A stretch of 64,000 nt of DNA, taken from positions 1 through 64,000 of the forward strand of contig JAQTHZ010000001.1 in assembly GCA_029433365.1 (NCBI GenBank), read 5' to 3'. How positions within the stretch are numbered: the first letter of the stretch is position 1; each line of letters opens with the position of its first letter. A program made the translations under genes and the position numbers. The notes below the pieces were generated by a model, which worked only from the letters and a program-made list of their open reading frames with translations, did not search any database and was not told the DNA's origin. This stretch comes from Orbaceae bacterium ESL0721 (lineage in GTDB: Bacteria; Pseudomonadota; Gammaproteobacteria; Enterobacterales; Orbaceae). Of the stretch, positions 8,619 through 19,985 are shown in pieces.

Positions 8619-9647
8619 ATGATAAAAAAAATAGTACTTTATATTTTTGCGATAACCTTTTTCATCGCTGCCTGCTCGACTGCTATCATCTACCATGCAC
8701 TAGAAAAATTTAGCAATCAACATCTACATCATACCGACAAACCCCGTATGTTTATCTTAAAAAAAGGGACGACATTACCGCAATTAGTGACTCAACTAAA
8801 ACAGGAACAGCTATTTGATAGAACCTATCTGCTCCCATTTCTCTATAAGTTAGAACCAGAGCTAGCTGCTATAAAGGCGGGTACCTATCAATTTGATTCC
8901 CATATGACGGTACATGAATTTTTAACTTTACTGACAACAGGAAAAGAGAGTCAGTTCACAGTAAAATTTATTGAGGGGAAACGGGTAAAAGATTGGTTAT
9001 TGGTATTACAAAATAGCCCCTATATTGAGCATACTTTACAAGATAAATCGTTAGATGAGATTAGCAAACAACTTGGTATTGATGGATCGATCGAAGGCTG
9101 GCTTTCGCCAAATAGTTACCAATATACGATGGGCACCACCGATCTGGCTATTTTAAAACGTGCCTATTTAACTATGAAGAGCAATTTACAGAGAATTTGG
9201 GATAGCCGTGATCCTGATCTCCCCTACAGCTCCCCTTATGAGATGCTGATTTTGGCATCAATAATTGAAAAAGAGACTGGAATTAATGCAGAACGCGCTA
9301 AAGTTGCTTCGGTTTTTGTAAATCGACTCAAAGCAAAAATGAGGTTACAGACTGATCCAACCATTATTTACGGGCTTGGTGATGACTACAATGGTACGAT
9401 TCGCCGCACACACTTAACTGATGGCAACAATCCTTATAATACTTACGTAATTACCGGTTTACCACCGACGCCAATTTCTATGCCGAGTATAGCCTCATTA
9501 GAAGCGGCCGCGCATCCAGCAAAAACCGACTATCTCTTCTTTGTTGCTAATGGCAATGGTGGACACACTTTTACCACCGACTATATTAATCATCGACAGG
9601 CAGTTAATCATTACCGTAAATTATTACGTAGCCGTAACCAAAATTAG
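8619..9647 (+). CDS. mltG: Endolytic murein transglycosylase MltG
   Basis: This inner-membrane lytic transglycosylase cleaves nascent peptidoglycan strands and helps set glycan length. At 342 aa it has family length. It has one N-terminal membrane helix (about residues 4-26), a LysM-like region (KKGTTLPQLVTQLKQ), and the YceG catalytic domain with ILASIIEKETG holding the catalytic Glu, followed by RLQTDPTIIYG. In E. coli it lies with pabC, tmk and holB; here those neighbours are absent and it stands alone ahead of a convergent rraB. Confidence 0.95.
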   Translation: MIKKIVLYIFAITFFIAACSTAIIYHALEKFSNQHLHHTDKPRMFILKKGTTLPQLVTQLKQEQLFDRTYLLPFLYKLEPELAAIKAGTYQFDSHMTVHEFLTLLTTGKESQFTVKFIEGKRVKDWLLVLQNSPYIEHTLQDKSLDEISKQLGIDGSIEGWLSPNSYQYTMGTTDLAILKRAYLTMKSNLQRIWDSRDPDLPYSSPYEMLILASIIEKETGINAERAKVASVFVNRLKAKMRLQTDPTIIYGLGDDYNGTIRRTHLTDGNNPYNTYVITGLPPTPISMPSIASLEAAAHPAKTDYLFFVANGNGGHTFTTDYINHRQAVNHYRKLLRSRNQN

Positions 9648-9659
9648 ATGGATTGCTTA

Positions 9660-9750
9660 GGTTAAAAAACAGATTAAGTTATAAGGAACCTAATTTAAAA
9701 CAACCTAATTTAAAACAACTTAATTTAAAACAACTTAATTTAAAAAAAGT
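9660..9750. repeat. Four copies of a 15-bp AT-rich repeat
   Basis: Units like AACCTAATTTAAAAC follow each other with few changes behind mltG. No coding potential is seen; it looks like local slippage. Confidence 0.7.
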
Positions 9751-9764
9751 TATTCGAATTAAAA

Positions 9765-9803
9765 AAGATAATAGCGCAGATAAACATATTTTACCTGCGC
9801 TAT
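9765..9803 (-). terminator. Terminator of rraB
   Basis: ATAGCGCAG (9771-9779) pairs with CTGCGCTAT (9795-9803). On the minus strand the stem is followed by a T-rich stretch (complement of AAAAAAG at 9763-9770). It sits between the convergent mltG and rraB genes and best fits rraB. Confidence 0.75.
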
Positions 9804-9873
9804 AGTTAAGTTGAATAAATTGATGTGGATGACTATTAATGGATAATCAGATAATAGAACCTAGTTAAATTAT

Positions 9874-10275
9874 TTAATGCAATGTCTGGTTGCTATCTGG
9901 TTCACTATCTTCAACACCTTCATCTTCGCCATCTTCAAAATAGGTGCCCCAACCATCATAACTCACACTAAATTTGGTTGTAAGTTCAATAATTTGCGCG
10001 ATTTGGCTATTGATAAGATCACCGTCTAGTGGAATTTCAGAGAGGATATCAAACGAGATGATAGGATTACCGTTCTCATCCACATCCTCTTCTGGATCGG
10101 TCGCTTCATAGCCAAGTTTGAAGGCCTCAACTGCTACCTTTTCTAGCGTATCAAAATTATCAGAAGAGATATGATGTTCGATGAGATAAAGTGCATCGGG
10201 ATCGCTACCATCAGCAAGGAGATCCTCAATAATGGCTTCTGTCTCTTGCATGGCAAGAAAAATTTGCTCTTTCAT
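9874..10275 (-). CDS. rraB: Ribonuclease E inhibitor RraB
   Basis: RraB binds RNase E and modulates mRNA decay. The 133-residue product matches the family well: [41 protein letters not shown], and [15 protein letters not shown], ending in the usual acidic tail. I place the start at ATG 10275 (MKEQIF) because an AAAGG site precedes it and it fits the family N-terminus; an upstream in-frame codon would add seven unlikely residues. It is divergent from rnm. Confidence 0.93.
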   Translation of the reverse strand: MKEQIFLAMQETEAIIEDLLADGSDPDALYLIEHHISSDNFDTLEKVAVEAFKLGYEATDPEEDVDENGNPIISFDILSEIPLDGDLINSQIAQIIELTTKFSVSYDGWGTYFEDGEDEGVEDSEPDSNQTLH

Positions 10276-10356
10276 AGTATACCTTTTAGTGATCACGTTA
10301 TTTGTGTGGTATATTACACGCTTATATGCCGTTTTATAAATAGTTTCGAGAAAAAA

Positions 10357-11194
10357 ATGATTTATGATTTACATTCTCATACCACCGCATCTGATGGCGT
10401 TTTAACACCTACAGCATTAGTTAACCACGCGGCAGAAAGAGGCATTAACTACTTAGCTATAACGGATCATGATACGATAAAAGGGGTTGCTGAAGCAGAA
10501 TCTGCTATTCAAAATAGCAATCTTCCCTCAAATTAGTAACTGGCGTCGAGATCTCAACATTATGGAATAGTTACGAGATCCATATAGTCGGTCTACAGAT
10601 TGATTTAGAAAATTTCGACCTCAATAAACTACTCCTCCAACATGAAGATAATCGCCTAAATCGTGCCTATGCAATTAGCGAAAAACTGGCCAGAGTGAGT
10701 GTCGCAGATGCCTACCAAGGGGCGAAACAGTATGCGCAAGGTGATATTGTCTCTCGTGCGCACTTTGCCCGTTTCTTAGTTGAGCAGGGGTATGTAAAAG
10801 ATATAAAACGTGCATTTAAAAAATATCTAGCAAAAAGTGGTTATGCCTATGTGGCGCCAAAATGGTGCACAATTGCCGAAGCAATTAATGTTATCCATGC
10901 AGCAGGTGGGCAAGCGGTTTTAGCGCACCCCTCTCGTTATGATATGACGGCAACCAAACTCAATCTATTACTTACCGAGTTTAAAGAGTTAGGCGGTGAT
11001 GCCATGGAGGTATCGCAAAGCAGACAGACTAAAAAATGGATGATTTACGAAATTTAGCCAAATTAGCCACTAAATATCAGCTTTTAGCTTCACAAGGTTC
11101 CGATTTTCATGGGCTTAACAGCTATTTAGATCTGGGTAAAACTACGCCACTACCTGATTCAGTGCAACCGATTTGGCATAATTGGACTTTATAG
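10357..11194 (+). pseudogene. rnm: 5'-3' exoribonuclease Rnm (PHP family), two frameshifts
   Basis: Rnm (formerly TrpH/YciV, RNase AM) trims 5' ends of rRNA and degrades short RNAs. The PHP metal motifs are present: [12 protein letters not shown] at the N-terminus, ITDHDTIKG, VLAHPSRYD, and ASQGSDFHG near the end. The frame breaks at AAA 10530-10532 and at the A6 run 11031-11036. Restoring one A at each site gives a full-length, well-conserved protein of about 279 residues. Both breaks are homopolymer losses in a widely conserved gene, so sequencing error is likely. Synteny rnm-yciO-rluB matches enteric bacteria. Confidence 0.88.
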
Positions 11195-11525
11195 ATCAAT
11201 TTGATTATGTATAATTAAAAGAATCAATGAATTATGTCACTGCTATAATGTTTTAGTGCTAATAGCGGTATATATCATCAGCATCTATCAGCAGGAAAAG
11301 TAGTAATAATAGTAGTAATCATGGTAGTTATCATAAGCGTACATTAGTTGGTAAGTTGTCATTTTTAATTGATAATCATTAACTTATCATCTTTAATTTA
11401 TTACAATTAATTTATTAAAGTTAATTTTTAATGTTATATTTTTAATATTAAATAGTTAATATTAAATTGTTTATATTAAATAAAATAGCCCGATAAGATC
11501 GGTATGAAGTAGAAGAAGAGAGATT
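11195..11525. other. AT-rich gap between rnm and yciO
   Basis: No gene is visible. The sequence is dominated by TTAATATTAAA-like words and ends in a short ATAGCCCGATAAGATCGG hairpin-like stretch. A promoter for yciO is likely here but not clear. Confidence 0.4.
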
Positions 11526-12152
11526 ATGCCTCAAATTTTTTTGATTCACCCTGACAATCCCCAAAAGCGGTTACTCAATCAAGTTGTTGAAATTATTAAT
11601 GATGGTGGCGTTATTGCTTTTCCAACAGATTCTGGCTATGCACTTGGCTGCCTTTTAGGTAATAAAAGCGGTGTTGATCGCATCTGCCAGATTCGTAATC
11701 TCCCTAAACAGCACAATTTTACTTTAATGTGTCAAAATATCTCTGAACTATCGACCTACACCTATCTTGATAATGGTCTATTTCGGTTAATAAAAAACAG
11801 CACACCAGGACAGTATGTCTTTATATTACCTGCCAATAAAGGGGTGCCTAAACAGCTAATGAATGAGAAACGTAAAACGATTGGTTTACGTATTCCTGAT
11901 AGTAAAATTGATTTGGCCTTGCTCGATGTTTTAGGGTTGCCCCTAATAACAACAACCCTAATCTTACCTGGTGATGATGTTGCGCAGTCTGATCCCAACG
12001 AAATTAATGATAAGATTGGTCACCAGTTAGATGCGATAATTGATGGGGGCGTAATTGGTGAACAGCCAACAACGGTGATCGATTTAACCGCAAATTACCC
12101 AGAAATAGTACGAGAAGGTAGTGGTGATACAGCACCATTTACCGCAACTTAA
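11526..12152 (+). CDS. yciO: YciO, Sua5/TsaC-family protein
   Basis: The 208-residue product has the YrdC/Sua5 fold motifs: GGVIAFPTDSGYALGC near residue 27, RNLPKQHNFTLMC, PGQYVFILPA, and KTIGLRIPD. YciO is a paralogue of TsaC, which makes threonylcarbamoyl-AMP for tRNA t6A; the role of YciO itself is not settled. The position between rnm and rluB is as in E. coli. One copy of the ATGTTTTAGGGTT word lies inside the gene (11926-11938), encoding DVLGL. Confidence 0.92.
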   Translation: MPQIFLIHPDNPQKRLLNQVVEIINDGGVIAFPTDSGYALGCLLGNKSGVDRICQIRNLPKQHNFTLMCQNISELSTYTYLDNGLFRLIKNSTPGQYVFILPANKGVPKQLMNEKRKTIGLRIPDSKIDLALLDVLGLPLITTTLILPGDDVAQSDPNEINDKIGHQLDAIIDGGVIGEQPTTVIDLTANYPEIVREGSGDTAPFTAT

Positions 12153-12398
12153 TTCTTTATAATGACTTAAACCTTGTTTAGTTTAAGCATAATTTAGTTT
12201 AAATATAGTTTAGTTAAAGCATAGTTTAGTTTAAACATATAGCAGATGAAAAATAGTGCAGTTGAAAAACAGTTCAGTTGAAGCTTTGTAGAGTTTAAGC
12301 TTAACGATTTAATAGTCTATCGATCTAACATCTATTGTGCTAATAGAGTATCGATTTAATAGTAGTGTGATACCTGAGAAGGTAACAGTGAGGATATA
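12153..12398. repeat. Spacer with about four copies of a TAGTTTAAGCATA-like unit
   Basis: The 15-16-bp units recur at 12176-12240 with single-base changes. No coding potential is seen. The region probably contains the rluB promoter. Confidence 0.6.
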
Positions 12399-13472
12399 AT
12401 GAAAAGTTCCAAGTTTAGTAAAAGAGATAGTGCCAAGCCGAAATTTACCTCGACAGCTCCCCAAAAATCAGCAAATGGATCAAACCGCCGCAAAAAAGAT
12501 GTTGGTAGTGAAAATCTCACCAAAAAACCTTTTACCAATAACCGATTAAAAACCTCAGAAAAAAATGATATCAAACCTAAACCGGTTACTGGAGTTAAAA
12601 AGGGTAGTGTGAATGATGGAAGTGAAAAGTTACAGAAAGTGTTAGCCAACTTAGGACATGGATCAAGGCGTGAAATTGAGTCGATGATAACTGCAAGGCG
12701 CATTAGTATTGATGGTAAAATTGCCACGTTAGGTGATCGTGTTGATGTCAATAATAGCCCTAAAATTCGAATTGATGGTCACCTTGTCCAAATTCGTCCA
12801 AAAGAGCGCGAAGTGTGTCGTGTTCTTGCCTACTATAAGCCAGAGGGTGAGATCTGCTCACGCAGTGATCCGGAAGGGCGCGCAACCGTCTTTACCCGCC
12901 TACCACGTCTACAAAATGCCCGTTGGATCAATATTGGTCGATTAGATATTAACACTTCAGGTCTGCTGCTATTTACGACCGATGGTGAGTTAGCCAACCG
13001 TTTAATGCATCCCCGTCATGAGATAGAGCGTGAATATGCGGTGCGGGTATTTGCTAAAGGGGGGGCAAGTGAGTGATGAACAGCTTTGGCAGTTAACCCA
13101 CGGCGTGCAACTTGAAGATGGACCTGCGGCTTTTAAATCAATCTCTGCTCAAGGGGGGGGGAGGGGTTAAATCAGTGGTTTAATGTCACAATTACAGAGG
13201 GTCGTAATCGTGAAGTGCGTAGAATGTGGGAGGCGGTCGATATTCAGGTGAGCAGGCTACTACGTATCCGTTATGGCAATATTTTGCTTCCAAAGAGCTT
13301 AGCACGAGGCAAATGGATGGAGCTTGATATTGAATCTGTCAACTACCTTCGTGATCAAGTAGGACTGAAGCCGGAAGTAAAAAGCTTTGTGTCAGTAACC
13401 AAAGATAAACGTGCCGTAAGCCTAAAACCAACCAAACCAGCTTATCAACCTAAAAAACGGAGTAGGCGGTAA
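12399..13472 (+). pseudogene. rluB: 23S rRNA pseudouridine synthase RluB, two frameshifts at G runs
   Basis: RluB makes pseudouridine 2605 in 23S rRNA. A basic, lysine-rich N-terminal extension (about 75 residues) leads into an S4 domain ([20 protein letters not shown]) and the catalytic domain with the aspartate motif [17 protein letters not shown], then EGRNREVRRMWEAV and a basic tail. The frame is lost at a G7 run (13059-13065) and regained only after a G9 run (13153-13161). Comparison with the family (RVFxxxxDE, then GGEGxNQW) suggests about 6 and 7 Gs were expected. Pure G runs this long are odd in so AT-rich a genome. They could be sequencing artefacts or hypermutable tracts. Confidence 0.88.
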
Positions 13473-13621
13473 ATAGGAGAGAGTAGCCGGTAAATTTTAC
13501 CTAGCTAGCCATCTTACAACTAGATCTTTTATCTACACAATTTTACTCTTTTTTACATTAGCAAAACTGTGTAGATAAATCTATCAACTTAAAATAGGTA
13601 ACTTGAAAGAGAGAAGGTCAA

Positions 13622-14638
13622 CTAAGCTAAACCTAACGCTTTTCTACCATTAATCGTTGCAACGTTAATAATATTATCTAAATCAGTGTATCGGCAACCA
13701 GTTACCAACAATTTTAACTCCTCCCACATATTACCGGTCGAAAATGGCAACATATAGTCACTAATATTATCGGTACCAATTGCAACTGGAATGCCTGCCG
13801 CAGCTAGTTCATCCACTGGTGTTAGCGAATTGCGGGTTGGGCCTTGCTCTTCACGGCGCGGGCTGTCGATCCAAGCAAATGGGCAAGCTATCACCATCAT
13901 TTGCGCTTCACGCATCTTTTTATATAACTTTTGACGATACTCTAAACTATGAGCAGTGATAGAGATGCTATGAATAGCCACAACTTTGCCATGCATACCG
14001 TGCTCTAACGTTTTGTCGGTGACCTGTTCGGTCTCAATCTCATCTGGCGAATTGAACTGATCGACATGGACATGCACCATTTTGCCCAACCTTTTACCCG
14101 TATCCATTAACACGTCAAGATGTTTAAGCCCCATTCCCTCACCATGATCACGCTCATCACGCCTTGGTAAGCCGCCTAGAATATCTACCAAATCAGCCCC
14201 TTTATCAAACCAGTAACGCGCCTCTTTATCAATAACCCCTTTTAGAGTCTGATTGATCAGTTTGATCGTAATATCTTTTTTATATGCCTCTCTCGCTTTA
14301 AGCGCACCACGTATAGCACGCTCCTCTGCTATAGGATCAATATCAACAAATGACCCTGCTGCTGTTACACCTTGCTCAATCATTCTTTCAACAGCCATAC
14401 TAAAATGGCGATAGTAATCATCCTCACTCATCGATGATTTTAATCTATCTAAGGTATCCCACTTCTCAATTAATGTCTGTTTCTGGTAGATATCAAAACT
14501 GTCAGTGGTGATGGTAAAGGCGCGGTCAGCATGCATATGTGCATTGATCCAACCGCCATTTTCGCGGATCTTTTTTATTAAAAAAGCTTTCAAGCTCTGA
14601 TCGCGACTGGTTAATAGCAAGGTTTTGTTATCAGACAT
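13622..14638 (-). CDS. Cytosine-deaminase-like metal-dependent amidohydrolase
   Basis: The 338-residue cytoplasmic enzyme has the amidohydrolase metal ligands in order: HxH in NAHMHADRAF (about residue 35), HVHVDQF, the histidine in VVAIHSISITAHS, and the aspartate in IGTDNISD. This layout is that of the cytosine deaminase/N-isopropylammelide hydrolase branch. The substrate cannot be read from sequence; a nucleobase or related cyclic amide is likely. No transporter or partner gene is adjacent. A hairpin terminator and a short leader frame lie just upstream (14672-14779), suggesting control by attenuation. Confidence 0.8.
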   Translation of the reverse strand: MSDNKTLLLTSRDQSLKAFLIKKIRENGGWINAHMHADRAFTITTDSFDIYQKQTLIEKWDTLDRLKSSMSEDDYYRHFSMAVERMIEQGVTAAGSFVDIDPIAEERAIRGALKAREAYKKDITIKLINQTLKGVIDKEARYWFDKGADLVDILGGLPRRDERDHGEGMGLKHLDVLMDTGKRLGKMVHVHVDQFNSPDEIETEQVTDKTLEHGMHGKVVAIHSISITAHSLEYRQKLYKKMREAQMMVIACPFAWIDSPRREEQGPTRNSLTPVDELAAAGIPVAIGTDNISDYMLPFSTGNMWEELKLLVTGCRYTDLDNIINVATINGRKALGLA

Positions 14639-14671
14639 AGTAGGGGTTCCTCGGATCGTTTATTGTATTAA

Positions 14672-14779
14672 TTACGTTAAAATATCGAATTTGAGACAAA
14701 AAAAATCCCCCAAAAAGGAGGATAAAAAGCTAATCAGAAGATCAAGATAGAGATTTACCGATTTGCTGTAGTACGTCAT
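14672..14779 (-). CDS. Possible 35-aa leader peptide upstream of the amidohydrolase
   Basis: On the minus strand an AAGAGAG site precedes ATG at 14779. The frame runs through MTYYSKSVNLYLDLLI and a phenylalanine-rich stretch coded by U-rich RNA, and stops 33 bases before the amidohydrolase start. It runs across a strong terminator hairpin (14698-14723). Leader ORF plus overlapping terminator is the layout of pyrimidine attenuators such as pyrL. That comparison is an inference and the frame could be chance. Confidence 0.3.
   Translation of the reverse strand: MTYYSKSVNLYLDLLISFLSSFLGDFFCLKFDILT
14698..14723 (-). terminator. Terminator hairpin in the amidohydrolase leader
   Basis: On the minus strand ATCCTCC pairs with GGGGGAT (one G-U) around a T5 loop, followed directly by T7. 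It lies 60 bases upstream of the amidohydrolase start. It may end transcripts from argS or act as an attenuator. Confidence 0.7.
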
Positions 14780-15176
14780 ATTTGCTCTCTTAACCTATTT
14801 AATCATTTAATTAAACACCTTATTCATACATCTCTATCACAAGAGTCATTAAAAAACAGTAAGTAAGATGTTGTATGCAAAAAATAACTCTACACATTTT
14901 AATAAAAAAACGGTCAAGATCAAGTAGTATAAAGCTAAAAAATGGTAATTAAATGAAATAGTTAAAGTATTATTTTCTAGATTAATTAATCAAAATTGTT
15001 CAGTTTACCAATTAAATTGACTGTTCAATCCAATTATTAAATATAACTACTTGTTTAATATTATTAATTACCAATCAAAAAAAAGAGATTATCCAAAAAT
15101 ATAACTCAAATTGATTCTTAATATAACTCTTCTTTATCAACTATTTCATTTTTACTAACTGGTTCACTTTTGCTGA
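14780..15176. other. AT-rich gap downstream of argS
   Basis: No gene is visible in about 400 bases. The sequence is rich in TTAATTA words. It should hold the promoter of the amidohydrolase transcript. Confidence 0.4.
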
Positions 15177-16904
15177 CTACATCTTTTCAACTGTTTTAAT
15201 ACCTAACATATCTAAACCCGTTTTTAAGGTTTTTGCTGTTAGAGCAGCCAGTTTTAAACGGCTCATTTTTACTGCTTCACTCTCTACGTTTAAGATTGGG
15301 CAATGTTCATAGAAGCTTGAGAATAGCGTAGCGATATCATATAGATAAGCACAAAGTAGATGTGGCATTCCTTCGTTTGCAACCGCGGCAACTGTCTCAT
15401 CAAATTGAATGAGTCTTGCAGCTAATGCACGCTCTTTATCATCATCTAATAAAATTTTACCTGTCAGTTGAGAGGCAGTGAGATCCGCCTTTTTAAAGAT
15501 TGAGAGTACGCGCGTATAGGCATATTGCAGGTAAGGTGCGGTATTACCCTCAAAAGAGAGCATATTGTCCCAGTCAAAGACATAATCGGTGGTTCGTTTT
15601 TTCGAGAGATCGGCATATTTGACCGATCCAATCGCCACAGCTTCAACTACCTCTTTTAGCTCATCGCCAGTTAACTGTGGATTTTTACTCTGAATTAAAG
15701 CAGTTGCACGCTGCATTGCCTCATCTAACAGATCATTAAGTTTAATGGTATCGCCGGAACGGGTCTTAAAAGGTCTGCCATCTTTACCTAACATCATTCC
15801 AAACATATGGTGTTCGAGTTTAAGAGATTCAGGAATATAATCCGCTTTACGCGCAATCATCCAAACCTGCTCTAAATGTTGATGCTGCCGAGAGTCGATA
15901 TAGTAGAGGATACGGTCAGCATGCAGATTTTCGTAACGATATTTAAGGCAGGCGATATCAGTTGTAGTATAGAGGTAGCCACCATCACTTTTCTGGATGA
16001 TAACGCCTATCGGTTCACCCTCTTTATTCATAAACTCATCTAAAAAGACCACCGTTGCGCCGTTACTTTCAACCGCTAACCCTCTCTGTTTTAGATCAGC
16101 AACAATGACCGGTAACATACTGTTATAGATGCTTTCACCCATGGTGTCAGCAAGCGAGAGAGTGACATTTAACCGTTTATAGGTGGCAATATTTTGTGAC
16201 ATGGTAATATCAACCAGTTTACGCCACATAGTGAGGCAATACTCATCACCGCCTTGTAGTTTAACCACATAGTTACGCGCTTTTTCGGCAAACTCGGCAT
16301 CTTCATCATACATTTTTTTAGCTTGGCGGTAGAAGGACTCTAAATCGGAGAGCGCCATATCATTTGCATGCTCATTTTGCATCTTCTCTAAATAGGCAAT
16401 AAGCATACCAAACTGGGTACCCCAGTCACCAACATGGTTGGCTCGAATTACATTATGCCCTAAAAAGCTCAGTACTCTGACCGATGAATCACCAATAATG
16501 GTCGAACGAAGGTGACCGACATGCATCTCTTTTGCAACATTCGGGGCTGAGTAATCAACAACCACTGTTTGAGGTACTTCTGGTAAGGTGATATTAAGTT
16601 TATCATTCTGTAATGCCAGCTCATTTTGTGCGGCAATCCAACTGTTATTTAGGAATATATTGATAAAACCAGGACCTGCAATCTCAACTTTTTCGATTAC
16701 ATCGCCAAGATCCAACTGCGCTATCACTTTTTCTGCCAATTGACGGGGTGGGAGACCTAACTTTTTCGCAGCAGCCATAATACCGTTAGCTTGGTAATCG
16801 CCAAATTGCACTTTGGCGGATGGTTTTACTAATGCATCTGCATTGCTACCTACAGCCACCATTGCTTGAGAAATTTTTTGAGATAAAAGTTGTTGAATAT
16901 TCAC
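15177..16904 (-). CDS. argS: Arginyl-tRNA synthetase
   Basis: This class I synthetase charges tRNA-Arg. At 575 aa it has family length. The N-terminal tRNA-recognition domain starts [15 protein letters not shown]. The HIGH-type motif appears as [15 protein letters not shown], followed by a conserved Rossmann core ([25 protein letters not shown]) and the anticodon-binding domain ending in GIKTVEKM. I choose the GTG at 16904 because it aligns with the E. coli start (MNIQALL) and has an AGG upstream; an ATG further upstream would add 26 atypical residues. Confidence 0.95.
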   Translation of the reverse strand: MNIQQLLSQKISQAMVAVGSNADALVKPSAKVQFGDYQANGIMAAAKKLGLPPRQLAEKVIAQLDLGDVIEKVEIAGPGFINIFLNNSWIAAQNELALQNDKLNITLPEVPQTVVVDYSAPNVAKEMHVGHLRSTIIGDSSVRVLSFLGHNVIRANHVGDWGTQFGMLIAYLEKMQNEHANDMALSDLESFYRQAKKMYDEDAEFAEKARNYVVKLQGGDEYCLTMWRKLVDITMSQNIATYKRLNVTLSLADTMGESIYNSMLPVIVADLKQRGLAVESNGATVVFLDEFMNKEGEPIGVIIQKSDGGYLYTTTDIACLKYRYENLHADRILYYIDSRQHQHLEQVWMIARKADYIPESLKLEHHMFGMMLGKDGRPFKTRSGDTIKLNDLLDEAMQRATALIQSKNPQLTGDELKEVVEAVAIGSVKYADLSKKRTTDYVFDWDNMLSFEGNTAPYLQYAYTRVLSIFKKADLTASQLTGKILLDDDKERALAARLIQFDETVAAVANEGMPHLLCAYLYDIATLFSSFYEHCPILNVESEAVKMSRLKLAALTAKTLKTGLDMLGIKTVEKM

Positions 16905-17071
16905 ATTAAACCTAGTTGAAAAAAATTGAAAAATGGGAGACAAAATAGTGTCTATCATACCGTTAAAGCAGCCATTTGTCACTTCCGAGTTGCTGCCTAA
17001 TAGTGATGATTGTTAACGATACTAATTAAGCATGAGGCATATCTTTTATGTCCAACATAGTACCATCAGAT

Positions 17072-18055
17072 CTATTTCCTAGCAGTAAATAGCGCTCTAA
17101 GCGGTGCAGGGTAGCCTTCGACAGTTTTTGTTGGATCATCGGGATTTAGGAAATCCGCCAGCGACTGTTCCGACGACCATGCTGTGGTACGCTGTTCATC
17201 ATTAGTGGTTGGAGAGATGTCGACCATTTTCACCTCTTTAAATCCACACCTCTCTAACCAACTAATCATAGTTGGCACTGACGGAATAAAGTAGACATTT
17301 CGCATCTGCGCATAGCGATCTTGCGGCAATAACGCTTGATGCAGATCACCCTCAATAACTAAGGTCTCTAAAACCAGTTGACCGCCAGAAACCAGCTGAT
17401 CCTTTAGTTGATAAAGGTGATCAAGTGGCGATCTTCGATGGTAGAGCACCCCCATCGAAAAGACGACATCAAAAGCATTTAATTTAGGCAGCGCTTCAAT
17501 TCCCAATGGTAAAAGATGCGCCCTCTGATCACCTCCAAAATAGTTTACGCACCATCTCAAATTGGCATAAAAAGAGCGCCATCGGATCGATACCAACCGC
17601 TAAGCGCGCGCCAGCACCCACCATACGCCAGAGGTGATAACCGCTATTACAGCCAACATCTAAAACCGTTTTACCATACAAATCATCAATATAGGGCAGA
17701 AGTCGCTGCCATTTGAGATCAGAACGCCATTCGGAATCGATAACAACACCATGCAGATCAAAAGGGCCTTTGCGCCAAGGGATTAGATTTTTAGCAGCTT
17801 CTCAATTCGCTGCTGTGCGCCAACCGATATCGGCGTCTCTGTTTTTACTGTGACGCCATTTGTGAGATCAACCTCGATTGGCTGATTGATCTCTGGCAGG
17901 TGCGCAATGCTATTAACCCAGTGGTTAAAACGGCTATCCAGATTCTGTTTTTTCCAGTTAGCTAGCTGAGTTGGCAAAATCTCTAGCCAACTGCTTAGAT
18001 CATTAGTTGGGCGTTTTTGGGCGATTAACTTATAAAAATTGCCAAAATCTATCAT
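17072..18055 (-). pseudogene. cmoB: tRNA U34 carboxymethyltransferase CmoB, two frameshifts
   Basis: CmoB transfers the carboxymethyl group of Cx-SAM to hydroxyuridine-34 of tRNA. The N-terminus (MIDFGNFYKLI...SWLEILP) and the methyltransferase core ([75 protein letters not shown]) are all present but in three frames. One T is missing from the run at 17788-17792 and one extra A sits in 17537-17540 (plus-strand letters). With both repaired the protein is full length, about 327 residues. It follows cmoA, as in E. coli. Confidence 0.9.
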
Positions 18056-18144
18056 CTATATTTTCTCTTAAAAAATTCTTTATAAACATCGTTTTATAAA
18101 CATCGTTTTATAAACAGCTCTCTAGAATCTGTTTTTATAAACAG
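18056..18144. repeat. GTTTTATAAACATC-type repeats between cmoA and cmoB
   Basis: Three or four copies of a 14-bp unit GTTTTATAAACATC or close variants fill the gap. They are probably slippage products. The spacing still allows cmoA-cmoB co-transcription. Confidence 0.65.
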
Positions 18145-18915
<771 letters not shown>

Positions 18916-19108
18916 TTATGAAAAAATTTAATAACCTAATCTGCAATTATTGATCGGATTATTGATAAAATATTGTAGTTCAACGTTATTAACATTTTAC
19001 TTCGAATTTAATGCGTTTTAACAACGTTAGCTGTCTATATCATCAGCTTTAAAAACGACTAAATTCTGTTATGATACCACCTTTTAACCTCTTTTTAATA
19101 GGATAATC

Positions 19109-19558
19109 ATGTTAGAAACTTATCTATTTTTTGCTGTCGTTCTTTTATTTATAGTCACTATTGTATTTCCTTATTATTTAGGAAAAAGACTACAATTCTG
19201 GTTTCAATTTCACCTAACTAATTTTGCTAATAGTCTTTATTGGTTTGCGCTCTATTTTTCAGCATTTTCACAAATTATTGTTTTAAAACTCCACAGATTA
19301 ATAAACATATACATTTACTTTATAGGTTATAAAATTTTTGGACTATTTTTCTGTTTTACGCTAATTCTAATGATTTTTGATCTTATCTATATTTTGTCTA
19401 ATAAACGGTTTAAACCAAATAGAACAACCCAAATAGCTTATATCATAAGTTCATTATTTTTTTACCTTTTCATCTATGAACTCCTGATTTCTGCCATGAT
19501 GTTTTTTCCACAAATTGCATTTCTGATTTTTCCAATCGCTCAAATATTAGGTCTGTAA
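19109..19558 (+). CDS. Membrane protein: stand-alone copy of a phosphoesterase N-terminal domain
   Basis: The 149-residue, very hydrophobic protein has four or five membrane helices. It resembles the N-terminal membrane part of the metallophosphoesterase at 20169: both begin with a helix, then YLGKRLQFWFQFHLT versus YVGKRWQFWFKFQLT, then a YW-AL/YWITL helix, F-DLIYILSNKRFKPN versus F-DILYLISFKKFRPN, and a last helix. The catalytic domain is absent. It starts at ATG 19109 with a weak AGGATAATC leader. It is best explained as a duplicated, truncated paralogue that has kept an open frame; whether it is functional is unknown. Confidence 0.7.
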   Translation: MLETYLFFAVVLLFIVTIVFPYYLGKRLQFWFQFHLTNFANSLYWFALYFSAFSQIIVLKLHRLINIYIYFIGYKIFGLFFCFTLILMIFDLIYILSNKRFKPNRTTQIAYIISSLFFYLFIYELLISAMMFFPQIAFLIFPIAQILGL

Positions 19559-19699
19559 AAATGTAAGAGTTGAATCTTAATATTTTAGGCTTGAAACGGC
19601 AATTGTTGTGTGAGCTATGTTAATCATAAGCGATTGCCTTCGTTCCAGAGTACGCTAAACTACAGTTTAAAAAAGGTTGTTAGCTATAAAAGTTAATTA

Positions 19700-19985
19700 T
19701 TATCAATTGATTAACGGTTGGCAAAAAACGTTATTAGAATACACTTTGTTAAATAGTTAGATTCATTTAAAAAGAGGGGTATATCTATTTTGGTATTTTT
19801 CTCAGTTTTGTATTTATGTTATTTATGATTTACGCTATTTGCTTTCATATAAACGTTTTAAACTTAATCTAAAAACTATATTCGCCTATATATTTTGTTC
19901 TCTACTGTTCTTTATTTTTATCTATAATCCATATTTGGTTTATAAATTTATAAGTATTCTTTTTCTTGATATTTTTACTGTTTAA
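19700..19985 (+). pseudogene. Third, decayed copy of the same membrane domain
   Basis: A stretch ending at TAA 19983-19985 reads YDLRYLLSYKRFKLNLKTIF, then AYIFCSLLFFIFIYN. This matches the region D(I/L)xYLxSxK(R/K)F(K/R)xN...YI of the neighbouring phosphoesterase and its stand-alone copy. Its 5' half is unreadable, with frame changes around 19780-19830. It shows repeated duplication of this domain. Confidence 0.6.
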
